A stretch of 64,000 nt of DNA, taken from NCBI RefSeq assembly GCF_006494775.1, contig NZ_CP041146.1, forward strand, positions 4,340,001-4,404,000, read 5' to 3'. Made by a program: the position numbers and the translations under genes. Every line of letters starts with the position of its first letter. Positions within the stretch are counted from its first letter, which is position 1. The notes under the pieces are model-generated. The model ran no database searches, was not told where the DNA came from, and worked only from the letters and a program-made list of their open reading frames with translations. This document shows, piece after piece, positions 16,969 to 26,609 of this stretch. This DNA comes from Nocardioides humi (GTDB lineage Bacteria > Actinomycetota > Actinomycetes > Propionibacteriales > Nocardioidaceae).

Positions 16969-17997
16969 TCAGGCTGCCCCTCGACGCAGCCAGCGCTGAC
17001 GGTCCTCGTCATCGAGCGCACGGCGGCGTGCCACCGTGGATGTGTCGACCCACCAGGCAGGCTGGTCGATGGTCCAGAAGTCGCCGAGGGAGCGGCGGCC
17101 CGCGCGGACGTACGCCGCGGCAAGCCGCCGCTCGAATGCACGGCGATCCCTCAAATCGGTGGAGAGCATCGTCACCACTTCCAGACCGAGTTCGCGGCAG
17201 CGCTCCTCTTTCGCGAGGTCACGCCGGCGGACCGTGGTGAGATCGTGTACCCGGCCGTCGTACTGGCCAACGACCCCGGCCACCGGGTCGAGCAGGTCGG
17301 GAGTGAGCAGGTGGCGTCCCGCGCGGTCGAAGATGGGGACGTTGCAGAGCGGGCGCCGGCAGCCGGTCTCGAGCCAGCTGAAGAGCATCGTCGCCTCCAT
17401 CGGCGACCACAGGTTCTCGTCGGCCAGCTCGATGGCGTCCGCCAGCCGGCGAGTGTGCTGCCGGCCCCGGATGCGCGCGCGATAGGTGGCCAGCTCGTGC
17501 AGGCTCACCAGGTCGCAGGCGCATGCCATGGCGACGATCTGCGCTGCCTCCTCAAGGTTGCGGCTGCGCAGGACCGCGTCGTACGTCGCCCGCTCGGGGC
17601 GGGTCAGCGGCAGGCCGTCGACGTGGATCACGTCGCCGTCGAGGAGCCAGCCGTGGCGCAGCTCGACCCCTTGCCGTCGGCGGATCGTGCTCTGGTCGCC
17701 GAGCGCGACGGGGACGGGACGCCGCTCGCCGGACGCCGTGAGACCCTCGAACCAGCGGGCCCGCTGCCAGCAGAACGCCGCCCACCCGGTCACGGCCGAG
17801 CCGTCGGGAGCACCGGCCAGGGCTTCGACGATGCGCTGGTCGACGGACTCGTCGGTGACGTGGGCGGGCACGAAGCGGTTGGTGGACGTCGTACGCCAGC
17901 GCCGTCCGCGAGCCTGACCCGGCGTCGGGCCGGTCAGACCGGCCGGGTCCACGCAGACCGGTACGACGATCCCGGGACGGGTGATGTGGAAGTCCAT
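16969..17997 (-). CDS. Hypothetical protein with PD-(D/E)xK-like C-terminal domain
   Basis: This 342-residue protein (ATG 17997) resembles a large actinobacterial group of solitary genes often described as DUF559-like or AbiEi-associated. The N-terminal half has a winged-helix-like segment. The C-terminal half contains LLTPDLLDPVAGVVGQYDGRVH, then conserved arginines, and LGLEVVTMLSTD, the layout of a Vsr-like nuclease core. At the position where relatives usually carry a catalytic glutamate (GEYDG) this protein has GQYDG, so activity may be lost. It is flanked on both sides by related hairpins and is not in an operon. Function unknown. Confidence 0.6.
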   Translation of the reverse strand: MDFHITRPGIVVPVCVDPAGLTGPTPGQARGRRWRTTSTNRFVPAHVTDESVDQRIVEALAGAPDGSAVTGWAAFCWQRARWFEGLTASGERRPVPVALGDQSTIRRRQGVELRHGWLLDGDVIHVDGLPLTRPERATYDAVLRSRNLEEAAQIVAMACACDLVSLHELATYRARIRGRQHTRRLADAIELADENLWSPMEATMLFSWLETGCRRPLCNVPIFDRAGRHLLTPDLLDPVAGVVGQYDGRVHDLTTVRRRDLAKEERCRELGLEVVTMLSTDLRDRRAFERRLAAAYVRAGRRSLGDFWTIDQPAWWVDTSTVARRRALDDEDRQRWLRRGAA

Positions 17998-18054
17998 CGC
18001 TGCAGCATCGACCGATTCGCGCCGACCTGCCGCCGCTCTCCACAGGCCTCCCAC

Positions 18055-18107
18055 CCCCGTGCGAATTCGTCGCAGAAAGGACCGGTCCCCGACGAATCCG
18101 CATGGGG
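18055..18107. repeat. Second hairpin, related to the one at 16904-16966
   Basis: Arms 18055-18072 and 18090-18107 pair over 18 bases with two mismatches. The right side shares GCATGGGGCGCGGG with the hairpin at 16904-16966. It lies between the start of the nuclease-like gene and the stop of lacI, so it may end lacI transcription, but as a repeat pair it also brackets the nuclease-like gene. Confidence 0.6.
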
Positions 18108-18120
18108 CGCGGGCCATGGA

Positions 18121-19164
18121 TCAGGCGCTGTCGCGGGTCACCAGGCGGGGCGGGAACACGACGCGGATCGCGACCGAGGGGCGGCGGTCGTCGATCTGCT
18201 CCAGCAGCAGCCGGGTGGCCTGCTCGGCCATGTCGCCGATCGGCTGCCGGATCGTGGTCAGCGCGGGGGTGGTCCGCTCGGCCATCCCGAGGTCGTCGTA
18301 CCCGACGACGGCGACGTCGCGCGGCACCCGGCGCCCGGCGGCCTCCAGGGCGCGGAGCGCGCCGACGGCCATCAGGTCGGAGGCGACGACGAGGCCGTCC
18401 AGCTCCGGGCAGCGCTCCAGGAGGGCGGCGGCCGCCTCCTCGCCGCCGGCCTCGGTGAAGTCGCCGTCGGCGCTCAGGTCGTCCCGCAGGCCCGCGGCCG
18501 CGATCGCGCCGTGCCATCCGGTACGACGGTCGACCGCCGCCGTCATGTCCGCCGGTCCGGCCACGTGCCCGATCGTGCGGCAGCCGCGCGACACCAGCAG
18601 CTCGGTCGCGATCCGGCTGCCGGCCTCGTTGTCGGTGTCGACGTACGCGACCCGGTCGTCGCCGGTCCACGGCCGGCCGACGAACGCGCACGGCAGCTCC
18701 AGGTCGGCCAGGTGGTCGGCGAGCCGGTCGCTGCGGTGGTGGGAGACGACGATGGCGCCGTCGACGTGCCGCTTGCGCAGGTAGCGCAGCAGCCGCTCCT
18801 CGTCGTCGGGCCGGGCCAGCAGCAGCACCAGCTGCAGGTCGCGCGGCGCGAGGACGCGGTTGACGCTGCGCAGCGTGTGCACGAAGAAGGGATCGGAGAA
18901 GACCCGCTCGTCCGGCTCGGGTACGACGAGCGCGACCGAGTCGGTCCGCCGGGTCACCAGGCTGCGGGCCGCCGGGTTCGGCGTGTAGCCCAGCGCCCGC
19001 ACCGCCGCCTCGACGGCCTCCCGGGCCGGGCGCGAGACCCGGTTGCCGCCGTTGATCGCCCGCGACGCCGTCGCCCGGGAGACCCCCGCCATGCGGGCGA
19101 CCTCGTCGAGGGTCGGCGCCTGCCCGGGACGCTGGTCCTCGGGCGGCTGGCTCACGGTCGGCAC
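18121..19164 (-). CDS. LacI-family transcriptional repressor of the sugar operon
   Basis: This regulator of about 347 residues has a LacI HTH (TLDEVARMAGVSRATASRAING, with hinge helix PNPAARSL) followed by a periplasmic-binding-type effector domain ending in the usual YDDLGMAERTTPALTTIRQP region. GTG 19164 or GTG 19155 could be the start; both follow the GH1 stop closely, so it is the last gene of the operon it probably controls. The palindromes at 23894-23907 and 23995-24008 are the likely operators. The effector is probably a glucoside or other oligosaccharide. Confidence 0.88.
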   Translation of the reverse strand: MPTVSQPPEDQRPGQAPTLDEVARMAGVSRATASRAINGGNRVSRPAREAVEAAVRALGYTPNPAARSLVTRRTDSVALVVPEPDERVFSDPFFVHTLRSVNRVLAPRDLQLVLLLARPDDEERLLRYLRKRHVDGAIVVSHHRSDRLADHLADLELPCAFVGRPWTGDDRVAYVDTDNEAGSRIATELLVSRGCRTIGHVAGPADMTAAVDRRTGWHGAIAAAGLRDDLSADGDFTEAGGEEAAAALLERCPELDGLVVASDLMAVGALRALEAAGRRVPRDVAVVGYDDLGMAERTTPALTTIRQPIGDMAEQATRLLLEQIDDRRPSVAIRVVFPPRLVTRDSA

Positions 19165-19165
19165 G

Positions 19166-20671
19166 CTATCCGACCGCCTCGGCGGCCGACGGCGAGGTCG
19201 GCGAGGTCGGCGAGGCCGGTGACGCCGGCCGGACCGGAACCCGGCCGGTGCGCGCGACGTCGGCGTACCAGAGCGCGCTCGACTTGGGCGTGCGCCGCTG
19301 GGTCGCGTAGTCGACGTGGACGATCCCGAACCGCTGCGCGTAGCCGTAGGCCCACTCGAAGTTGTCGAGGAACGACCAGGCGAAGTAGCCGCGCACGTCC
19401 ACCCCGGCGTCGATCGCGTCGGCGATCGCCAGCAGGTGCTGCTCGATGTAGGCGAGCCGCTCCGGGTCGTGCACGGAGCCGTCGGGCGCGACGACGTCCT
19501 CGTAGGCCGCACCGTTCTCGGTGATGTACAGCGCCGGTGCGGCGTAGTCCTCGTGCAGGCGCCGCAGCAGCCGGGTCAGCCCCTCCGGCTGCACCTCCCA
19601 GTCCAGCCCGGTCACCGGCAGCCCCCGCCGCGGGAACACGATGTCCTGCCCGCCGGGGAAGGGCGACAGCGTCGGCCGGGTCGGGTGGCTGATCCGCGAG
19701 CCGAGCAGGTCGGCGGCCGGGTGAGTACGTCCCGAGGCGCCATCGCCGTGGTAGTAGTTCACGCCGAGCACGTCCAGTGGCGCGCCGATCAGGGCCAGGT
19801 CGCCGTCGTGGACGAACTCCTGCCAGGCCCGGCCCTGCCAGGTCATCCCCTCGGTGCGCGCGGCGAGCTCGGGGGCGTGGGAGCCGCGCAGGATCGGGTC
19901 GAGGAACATCCGGTTCCAGAGCAGGTCGACCCGCTCCGCGGCGTCGACGTCGGCGGGCTCGGCCGGGTCGAACGGCTCGGCGACCGTGAGGTTGAGGGTG
20001 ATGCCGAGGACGTCGTCGGGCGAGCCGGTGCGCCGCAGCTCGTCGACGACCAGGCCGTGCCCGAGCATCAGGTGGTGGGCGGCGACGACCCCGGCGACGC
20101 CCTCCTGCCGGCCGGGTGCGTGCTGCCCGCCGGTGTAGCCGAGGAAGGCCGAGCACCACGGCTCGTTGAGGGTGGTCCAGTGCCGCACCCGGTCCCCGAG
20201 GGCGTCGTACACGGTGAGGGCGTAGTCGCGGAACCGCTCGGCGGTGTCGCGGCTCAGCCAGCCGCCGGCGTCCTCGAGCGCCTGGGGGAGATCCCAGTGG
20301 TAGAGCGTGACCCACGGCAGGATGCCGCGCCCGAGCAGCTCGTCGACGAGCCGGGAGTAGAAGTCCAGGCCCGCGGGGTTCGGCGCGCCGCCGTCGGGGC
20401 GGACCCGCGGCCAGGCGATCGAGAAGCGGTAGCAGTCGAGCCCGAGCTCGGCCATCAGCGCGACGTCCTGCGGCATGCGGTGGTAGTGGTCGCAGGCCTC
20501 GACGCCGGTGTCGCCGTCGAGGATCGCGCCGGGCACCGTCGCGAAGGTGTCCCACACCGACGGCGTACGGCCGTCCTCGGCGACCGCGCCCTCGATCTGG
20601 TACGACGCCGTGGCCGCTCCCCACAGGAATCCCTCGGGAAGCCGGACGGCACTGGACGGATTGGAGGTCAT
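19166..20671 (-). CDS. GH1 family beta-glucosidase
   Basis: This 501-residue cytoplasmic glycosidase has the GH1 acid/base in TTLNEPW (near residue 170) and nucleophile in YITENGA (near 375), with the N-terminal signature LPEGFLWGAATASYQIEGA. It cleaves imported beta-glucosides such as cellobiose. ATG 20671 overlaps the stop of the upstream permease (ATGA). The C terminus has a short Ser/Pro repeat (SPASPTSPTSP). The last gene before lacI in a binding-protein-dependent sugar operon. Confidence 0.92.
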   Translation of the reverse strand: MTSNPSSAVRLPEGFLWGAATASYQIEGAVAEDGRTPSVWDTFATVPGAILDGDTGVEACDHYHRMPQDVALMAELGLDCYRFSIAWPRVRPDGGAPNPAGLDFYSRLVDELLGRGILPWVTLYHWDLPQALEDAGGWLSRDTAERFRDYALTVYDALGDRVRHWTTLNEPWCSAFLGYTGGQHAPGRQEGVAGVVAAHHLMLGHGLVVDELRRTGSPDDVLGITLNLTVAEPFDPAEPADVDAAERVDLLWNRMFLDPILRGSHAPELAARTEGMTWQGRAWQEFVHDGDLALIGAPLDVLGVNYYHGDGASGRTHPAADLLGSRISHPTRPTLSPFPGGQDIVFPRRGLPVTGLDWEVQPEGLTRLLRRLHEDYAAPALYITENGAAYEDVVAPDGSVHDPERLAYIEQHLLAIADAIDAGVDVRGYFAWSFLDNFEWAYGYAQRFGIVHVDYATQRRTPKSSALWYADVARTGRVPVRPASPASPTSPTSPSAAEAVG

Positions 20672-21492
20672 CCCTTGACCGCTCCTTGCATGATGCCGGT
20701 GACCAGCTGGCGGCCGGCGAGGACGAACAGGATCAGCAGCGGGATGGTGGCCATCCCGGTGCCGGCGAGCACGAGCGCGTAGTCGGTGGTCTGGCCCTGA
20801 CCGGTCAGCGCCAGGCGGTCGAGCGCGATCTGCAGCGTCTGGGTCCGCTGCAGCGCGACGAGGGGCCACATGTAGTCGGTCCAGACCTGCATGAAGGTGA
20901 ACAGGAACAGGATCGCCATCGCGGGCCGGGCGGCGGGCACCGCGACGGTCCAGAAGGTGCGGATCATGCTGCAGCCGTCCATCCGGGCCGACTCGAGCAG
21001 CTCGTCGGGGACGGCGTCGACGAGGTACTGCCGCATGAAGAACACGCCGAAGGCGGTGACCAGGGTGGGCAGCGCGACGGCGGCGAGCGTGTCGAGCAGC
21101 CGGTACTCGCGCATCAGGATGAACAGCGGCACCAGCGCGAGCTGCGTGGGCACCGCCATGGTCATCACGACGAACGCCATCAGGCCGCCCCGGCCGCGGA
21201 AGCGGAGCTTGGCGAAGGCGTAGCCGGCGAGGGTGGAGAAGAACACCACCGAGACGGCGCAGAACGTCGAGACGAGCAGGCTGTTGAGCAGCGCCTGCCA
21301 GAACTCGATGGTGTCCAGCACCCGGCGCGCGTTCTCGAGGAAGTGCCCGCCCGGCAGCAGCGGCGGCGGATAGCTGCCCGCCTCCTGCTTGGTGTGCGAG
21401 CCCAGCGCGAACGACCAGTAGAGCGGCAGCGCCGAGCCGACCACGAAGGCGGTGAGCAGGCCGTAGACGAGGAAGCCGGGACGCCGGTTCAT
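20668..21492 (-). CDS. Carbohydrate ABC transporter permease (MalG type)
   Basis: This 274-residue inner-membrane permease has six predicted spans. The EAA loop that contacts the ATPase reads ELLESARMDGCSMIRTFWTV near residue 165. ATG 21492 overlaps the upstream permease stop by 4 bp and its own stop overlaps the GH1 start, so the four genes are translationally coupled. It pairs with the MalF-type permease and the CUT1 binding protein upstream, and with the ATPase encoded divergently at 24074. Confidence 0.92.
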   Translation of the reverse strand: MNRRPGFLVYGLLTAFVVGSALPLYWSFALGSHTKQEAGSYPPPLLPGGHFLENARRVLDTIEFWQALLNSLLVSTFCAVSVVFFSTLAGYAFAKLRFRGRGGLMAFVVMTMAVPTQLALVPLFILMREYRLLDTLAAVALPTLVTAFGVFFMRQYLVDAVPDELLESARMDGCSMIRTFWTVAVPAARPAMAILFLFTFMQVWTDYMWPLVALQRTQTLQIALDRLALTGQGQTTDYALVLAGTGMATIPLLILFVLAGRQLVTGIMQGAVKG

Positions 21493-22496
21493 GCGCGGCC
21501 CGCCTTCCGGGTCGCCAGCCGGGTCAGGCCGAAGTTGAGCAGCACGATCGCGATGATGATGAGGAAGAGCAGGAACGCCGCCGCGGAGGCCCGTCCGTAG
21601 AACTGGTCCTCGATCCCCTTGACGTAGATGTAGAGCGTCGAGGTCATGTACTGGTGGTCGGGCCCGCCCTCGCGGTTGGGCGTGTTGTCGAAGAGACGGG
21701 GCTCGGTGAAGATCTGCAGCCCGCCGATGGTGCTGGTGATGACGACGAAGACGATCGTGGGCCGGATCATCGGCAGGGTGACCGCGAAGAACTGGCGGAT
21801 CCGGCCGGCGCCGTCGAGCGCGGCGGCCTCGTAGAGGTCGCGCGGCACGGCCTGCATCGCGGCCAGCACGATGAGCGCGTTGTAGCCCGTCCACCGCCAG
21901 TTGACCATGCCGGCGATGGCGAAGTGGCTCCAGAACCGGTCGACGTGCCAGCGGATCGGGTCGAGGCCGAGATGGGTGAGGACCTGGTTGATGAGGCCGG
22001 ACTGGTCGGCGAAGAAGCTGCCGAAGATGAGGACGGCGGCGGCCGGGGCGACCACGAACGGCAGCAGCACGCTCATCCGCCAGAAGGTGCGCCCGCGCAG
22101 CCGGGTGTCGAGCAGCGCGGCGACCGCCACCGCGATCACGATCTGCGGCACCGAGCTGAGCAGGAAGATCGAGAAGGTGTTGACCAGCGATTTCTGGAAC
22201 ACCGGGTCGGTGAGGACGAAGGTGAAGTTGTCGAGGCCGATGAACTCGCCGCGGGAGTACTGGTTGCGGTTCCACTGGAAGAACGACAGGTAGCCCGTGT
22301 AGAGCAGCGGGTAGAGCCCGACGATCGCGAAGAGGATGAAGAAGGGCGAGATGTAGAGGTACGGGCTCAGCTTGAGGTCCCACCGCGACCGGCGCTGCCG
22401 GCGTAGCAGTCGCGCGCGGTCACGGTCGGGTGGCCCGCCCGCCGGGGGCGCCGTGGTGACGGCGTCCCCGGCGGGCAGGTCCTGGGCGGTGCTCAT
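21489..22496 (-). CDS. Carbohydrate ABC transporter permease (MalF type)
   Basis: This 335-residue permease has an N-terminal cytoplasmic arginine-rich stretch, then six to seven membrane spans. The EAA loop is visible as DLYEAAALDGAGRIRQFFAVTLP near residue 220. Start ATG 22496, directly after the binding-protein stop at 22500. It forms a heterodimeric channel with the MalG-type permease. Confidence 0.92.
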   Translation of the reverse strand: MSTAQDLPAGDAVTTAPPAGGPPDRDRARLLRRQRRSRWDLKLSPYLYISPFFILFAIVGLYPLLYTGYLSFFQWNRNQYSRGEFIGLDNFTFVLTDPVFQKSLVNTFSIFLLSSVPQIVIAVAVAALLDTRLRGRTFWRMSVLLPFVVAPAAAVLIFGSFFADQSGLINQVLTHLGLDPIRWHVDRFWSHFAIAGMVNWRWTGYNALIVLAAMQAVPRDLYEAAALDGAGRIRQFFAVTLPMIRPTIVFVVITSTIGGLQIFTEPRLFDNTPNREGGPDHQYMTSTLYIYVKGIEDQFYGRASAAAFLLFLIIIAIVLLNFGLTRLATRKAGRA

Positions 22497-22499
22497 CGA

Positions 22500-23837
22500 C
22501 TACTGCAGGGCGTCGACGTCGGAGAGGAACGTCTTCCAGGAGTCGTCGGGGTCCTTGCCCTGGTCGACGCGGTTGATGGCGTCCTGGAACTTGCCCAGGA
22601 TGTCGGAGTAGAGCGGCCCGTGGTGGGGCTGCACGGTGATCGCGGCCGCCCGGTTGGAGAAGATCTCGCCGGCGGGAGCGTCGTTGAAGTAGGCGTCCGT
22701 GGCGGCCAGCAGCTCCGGGTCCTCGAGGGCGGCGACCTGCGAGGGGAAGTTGCCGGTCTCGGCGAACACCTTCAGCTGCTGCTCGGGCGCGGTGATCCAG
22801 GCGGCGAACTCCTTGGCCTCGGCCTGGTGGGCCGAGGACTTCGGCACCGACAGGTAGGAGCCGCCCCAGTTGCCGCCGCCGCCCGGGAAGACGTCGGCGA
22901 TGTCCCAGATCACGCCGTCGGGAGCCGGCTCACCGGTGTTCGACCTGATGTTGGCGCGCATCCAGCCCGGGCACGGGACGGTGGCGATGCCGTCCTTGGA
23001 GAACGCCGCGGTCCAGTCGTCGCTCCACTGCGGGGCCTTGGTGCCGAGGTCGACATGGGCGGCGACGGTGTCGTAGATGGCGCGCAGCTCGTCGTTGTCC
23101 ACCGCGACGGTGTTGTCGGCCTTCTCGAAGGGGAACTCCACCTGGTTCAGCATCGCCTGGGCGATCGAGCCGGAGGCGTCGTACCACGCGGCGTCGGCGA
23201 CCTCGGCCTTGAACTGCTTGCCGGTGGCGAAGTAGTCGTCCCAGGTGCCGATCAGGGCGGCGACCTCGGCGCGGTCGGTGGGCAGTCCGGCCCGGGCGAA
23301 CAGGTCGGCGCGATAGCAGATCGCCTCCGGGCCGGCGTCCGTGGCGTAGCCGAACAGCCGCCCGTCGGAGGTGGTGGCCGCGTCGGACTTGAACTCCAGC
23401 CAGCGGCCGTCGAGGTCGGGCGAGGAGAGATCGACCCAGGCGTCCGGGTTGGCGACGACGGCGGGCATGAAGTCGCCCTCGAGCGCGACGACGTCGGGCA
23501 GGCCCGAGCCGGCCTGGAGGTTGGTGTTGAGCTCGTTCTTCCAGTCGTCCCACTTGGAGACCTTGGTCTGCTCGACCTGGATGTCGGGATGGGCGGCGTT
23601 CCACTCCTCGATCAGCGAGTCGTAGCCGAACTCGCCGAACGTGGTGAGGGTGAGCTTGTCGCTGCCGCCCAGCTTCTTCTGCTCGGCGCTCTTCGTGGGG
23701 TCGCTGTTGCCGCCGCAGGCCGCAGTGGCACCGAGCACGAGGGTGGCGGTCGCCGCGGTGGCGAGGGCCTTGGTGAGACGGGACCGGCGGACCGGCGAGG
23801 CGGACCGGTGCGGCGGTCCGGAGAAGGTGTTGCGCAC
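22500..23837 (-). CDS. Extracellular sugar-binding lipoprotein (CUT1 family)
   Basis: This 445-residue binding protein captures oligosaccharide outside the membrane and delivers it to the two permeases downstream. A basic N terminus and hydrophobic stretch end in the lipobox ATAACGG near residue 40. The mature part has the family layout (LTLTTFGEFGYDSLIEEWNAAHPDI at the start). GTG 23837 is chosen because AGGAG lies eight bases upstream. A LacI-type palindrome lies about 60 bp upstream of the start. Confidence 0.9.
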   Translation of the reverse strand: MRNTFSGPPHRSASPVRRSRLTKALATAATATLVLGATAACGGNSDPTKSAEQKKLGGSDKLTLTTFGEFGYDSLIEEWNAAHPDIQVEQTKVSKWDDWKNELNTNLQAGSGLPDVVALEGDFMPAVVANPDAWVDLSSPDLDGRWLEFKSDAATTSDGRLFGYATDAGPEAICYRADLFARAGLPTDRAEVAALIGTWDDYFATGKQFKAEVADAAWYDASGSIAQAMLNQVEFPFEKADNTVAVDNDELRAIYDTVAAHVDLGTKAPQWSDDWTAAFSKDGIATVPCPGWMRANIRSNTGEPAPDGVIWDIADVFPGGGGNWGGSYLSVPKSSAHQAEAKEFAAWITAPEQQLKVFAETGNFPSQVAALEDPELLAATDAYFNDAPAGEIFSNRAAAITVQPHHGPLYSDILGKFQDAINRVDQGKDPDDSWKTFLSDVDALQ

Positions 23838-23893
23838 GGTGGTGACACTCCTGCCTGGCGAGTACGGCGTTCGGGTGCGGCGCCGGAAGGGTG

Positions 23894-23907
23894 TGAAAGC
23901 GCTTCCA
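23894..23907. promoter_or_regulatory. LacI-type operator, site 1
   Basis: TGAAAGCGCTTCCA is a near-perfect palindrome with the central GCGC core typical of actinobacterial LacI-family repressors (CebR/MalR type). It lies upstream of the binding-protein start on the reverse strand. Confidence 0.7.
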
Positions 23908-23994
23908 CTTCTGGCGACGCCTGCACCATGACATAGGTCACATCGGTTCGTCAACGACCGCTGGAAAGTGCGGATCTGACGCCAGTGGACATGG

Positions 23995-24008
23995 TGAGAG
24001 CGATTCCA
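23995..24008. promoter_or_regulatory. LacI-type operator, site 2
   Basis: TGAGAGCGATTCCA differs from site 1 at two positions. It lies about 66 bp upstream of the divergent ATPase gene, so the same repressor could control both directions. Confidence 0.6.
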
Positions 24009-24073
24009 CTAGACGCGGCCGCAGAGACCGCCTACTGTGAGCGGCGTCACCGGAAGTCGGAGAAGGGCGGGCC

Positions 24074-25185
<1,112 letters not shown>

Positions 25186-25221
25186 CGTTGTCGCTGCCCC
25201 AGGCGCACCGAGCTGTCCGGA

Positions 25222-26277
25222 TCAGTCGATGGTCCAGGTGTCGCCGGTGTTGATGAGGGTGGTGAGGCGTTCTTCGGGGGTGCCGTGGGTGGTGGCGGTC
25301 TGGTGGGCGGTGGTGATCTGGGCGCGGGTCTGGTCGTCGTAGGTGGGGCGGTGGATCTGGCGGAAGATGCCGATGGGGACCTGTCCGGTTGTGCCGGGTG
25401 GGGCGTTGTGGTCGCTGAGGCGGGAGAGGGCGAATTGGCGGGTGGGGTTGGTCTCGGTGGGGTCGTGGTGCCAGGTCTGGGTGTGGCCGTTGATGTCGAG
25501 GGTGACCTGGAGGCCGGGTTCGAGGCGGAGCAGGTGGTCGGCGGCTTGGGGTCCCTTGAGGGTGTCGAAGGCGCCGTCGTTGAAGATGGGGCAGTTTTGG
25601 TAGATCTCGACCAGGCTGGTGCCGCGGTGGGCGGCGGCCGCGGCGAGGATGGTGGTGAGGTGTTTGCGGTCGGAATCGATGGTGCGGGCCACGAAGGTGG
25701 CTTCGGCTCCCAGCGCCAGGGAGATGGGGTTGAAGGGGTGGTCGAGGGATCCGGTGGGGGTGGATTTGGTGATCTTCCCGACCTCGGAGGTGGGTGAGTA
25801 TTGGCCTTTGGTGAGGCCGTAGATGCGGTTGTTGAACAGCAGGATGGTGATGTTGACGTTGCGGCGTAGGGCGTGGATGAGGTGGTTGCCGCCGATGGAC
25901 AGGGCGTCGCCGTCGCCGGTGACGACCCATACGGAGAGGTCTTCGCGGGCTACTGCGATGCCGGTGGCGATGGAGGGGGCGCGGCCGTGGATGGAGTGCA
26001 TGCCGTAGGTGTCGAGGTAGTAGGGAAACCTCGAGGAGCAGCCGATCCCGGAGACGAAGACGATGTTCTCCCGAGCTAGTCCGAGGCCTGGGAGGAAGGA
26101 CTGCACGGCCTTCAATACCGCGTAGTCGCCGCAGCCGGGGCACCAGCGGACTTCTTGGTCGCTGGAGAAGTCCTTGGCGGTCTGGGTCTGGCCCTCGTCC
26201 AGCGTCGGGATCAGGTCGGTGCCGGAGCGCAGCTCCGGCGTGCCCAGATCGATGCGGGTGTGGGTGGGGGCGCTCAC
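25222..26277 (-). CDS. 2-oxoacid:ferredoxin oxidoreductase, beta subunit (KorB type)
   Basis: This 351-residue subunit binds thiamine diphosphate and an iron-sulfur cluster. [13 protein letters not shown] near residue 43 supplies cluster cysteines; [24 protein letters not shown] and the TPP motif [12 protein letters not shown] near residue 125 follow. With KorA it oxidatively decarboxylates 2-oxoglutarate or a similar acid to the acyl-CoA, reducing ferredoxin. GTG 26277 overlaps the ferredoxin stop by 4 bp. As the frame reads, korB is complete even though korA upstream is interrupted by an IS, which may reduce its transcription. Confidence 0.9.
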   Translation of the reverse strand: MSAPTHTRIDLGTPELRSGTDLIPTLDEGQTQTAKDFSSDQEVRWCPGCGDYAVLKAVQSFLPGLGLARENIVFVSGIGCSSRFPYYLDTYGMHSIHGRAPSIATGIAVAREDLSVWVVTGDGDALSIGGNHLIHALRRNVNITILLFNNRIYGLTKGQYSPTSEVGKITKSTPTGSLDHPFNPISLALGAEATFVARTIDSDRKHLTTILAAAAAHRGTSLVEIYQNCPIFNDGAFDTLKGPQAADHLLRLEPGLQVTLDINGHTQTWHHDPTETNPTRQFALSRLSDHNAPPGTTGQVPIGIFRQIHRPTYDDQTRAQITTAHQTATTHGTPEERLTTLINTGDTWTID

Positions 26278-26609
26278 GCGTCGGCTCCTTCGGCGGCGGT
26301 CAGGCTGGTGAGGTCGGGGTGGTCCCGGTCGCTCACGTCGGTCGACGCTGCACCGCCTGGGGAGCCGATGCCGGTGAGATCGAAGAACTCGGCGTTGAAT
26401 CTTATGAAGGCGGCCTGGTCGTCGGGGACGTCGTCCTCGTAGAAGATTGCCTCGACGGGGCATACGGGTTCGCAGGCGCCGCAGTCGACGCACTCGTCGG
26501 GTTGGATGTAGAGCATCCGGGTGCCTTCGTAGATGCAGTCGACGGGGCATTCGTCGATGCAGGCCTTGTCCTTGACGTCGACACAGGGCTGGGCGATCAC
26601 GTAGGTCAT
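26274..26609 (-). CDS. Seven-iron ferredoxin between korA and korB
   Basis: This 111-residue ferredoxin starts MTYVIAQPC and carries CIDECPVDC followed by CVDCGACEPVCP, the arrangement for one 3Fe-4S and one 4Fe-4S cluster as in actinobacterial FdxA. A 35-residue acidic tail follows. It is translationally coupled on both sides (korA stop overlaps its start by one base, korB start overlaps its stop), so it is probably the electron acceptor of this oxidoreductase. Confidence 0.9.
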   Translation of the reverse strand: MTYVIAQPCVDVKDKACIDECPVDCIYEGTRMLYIQPDECVDCGACEPVCPVEAIFYEDDVPDDQAAFIRFNAEFFDLTGIGSPGGAASTDVSDRDHPDLTSLTAAEGADA

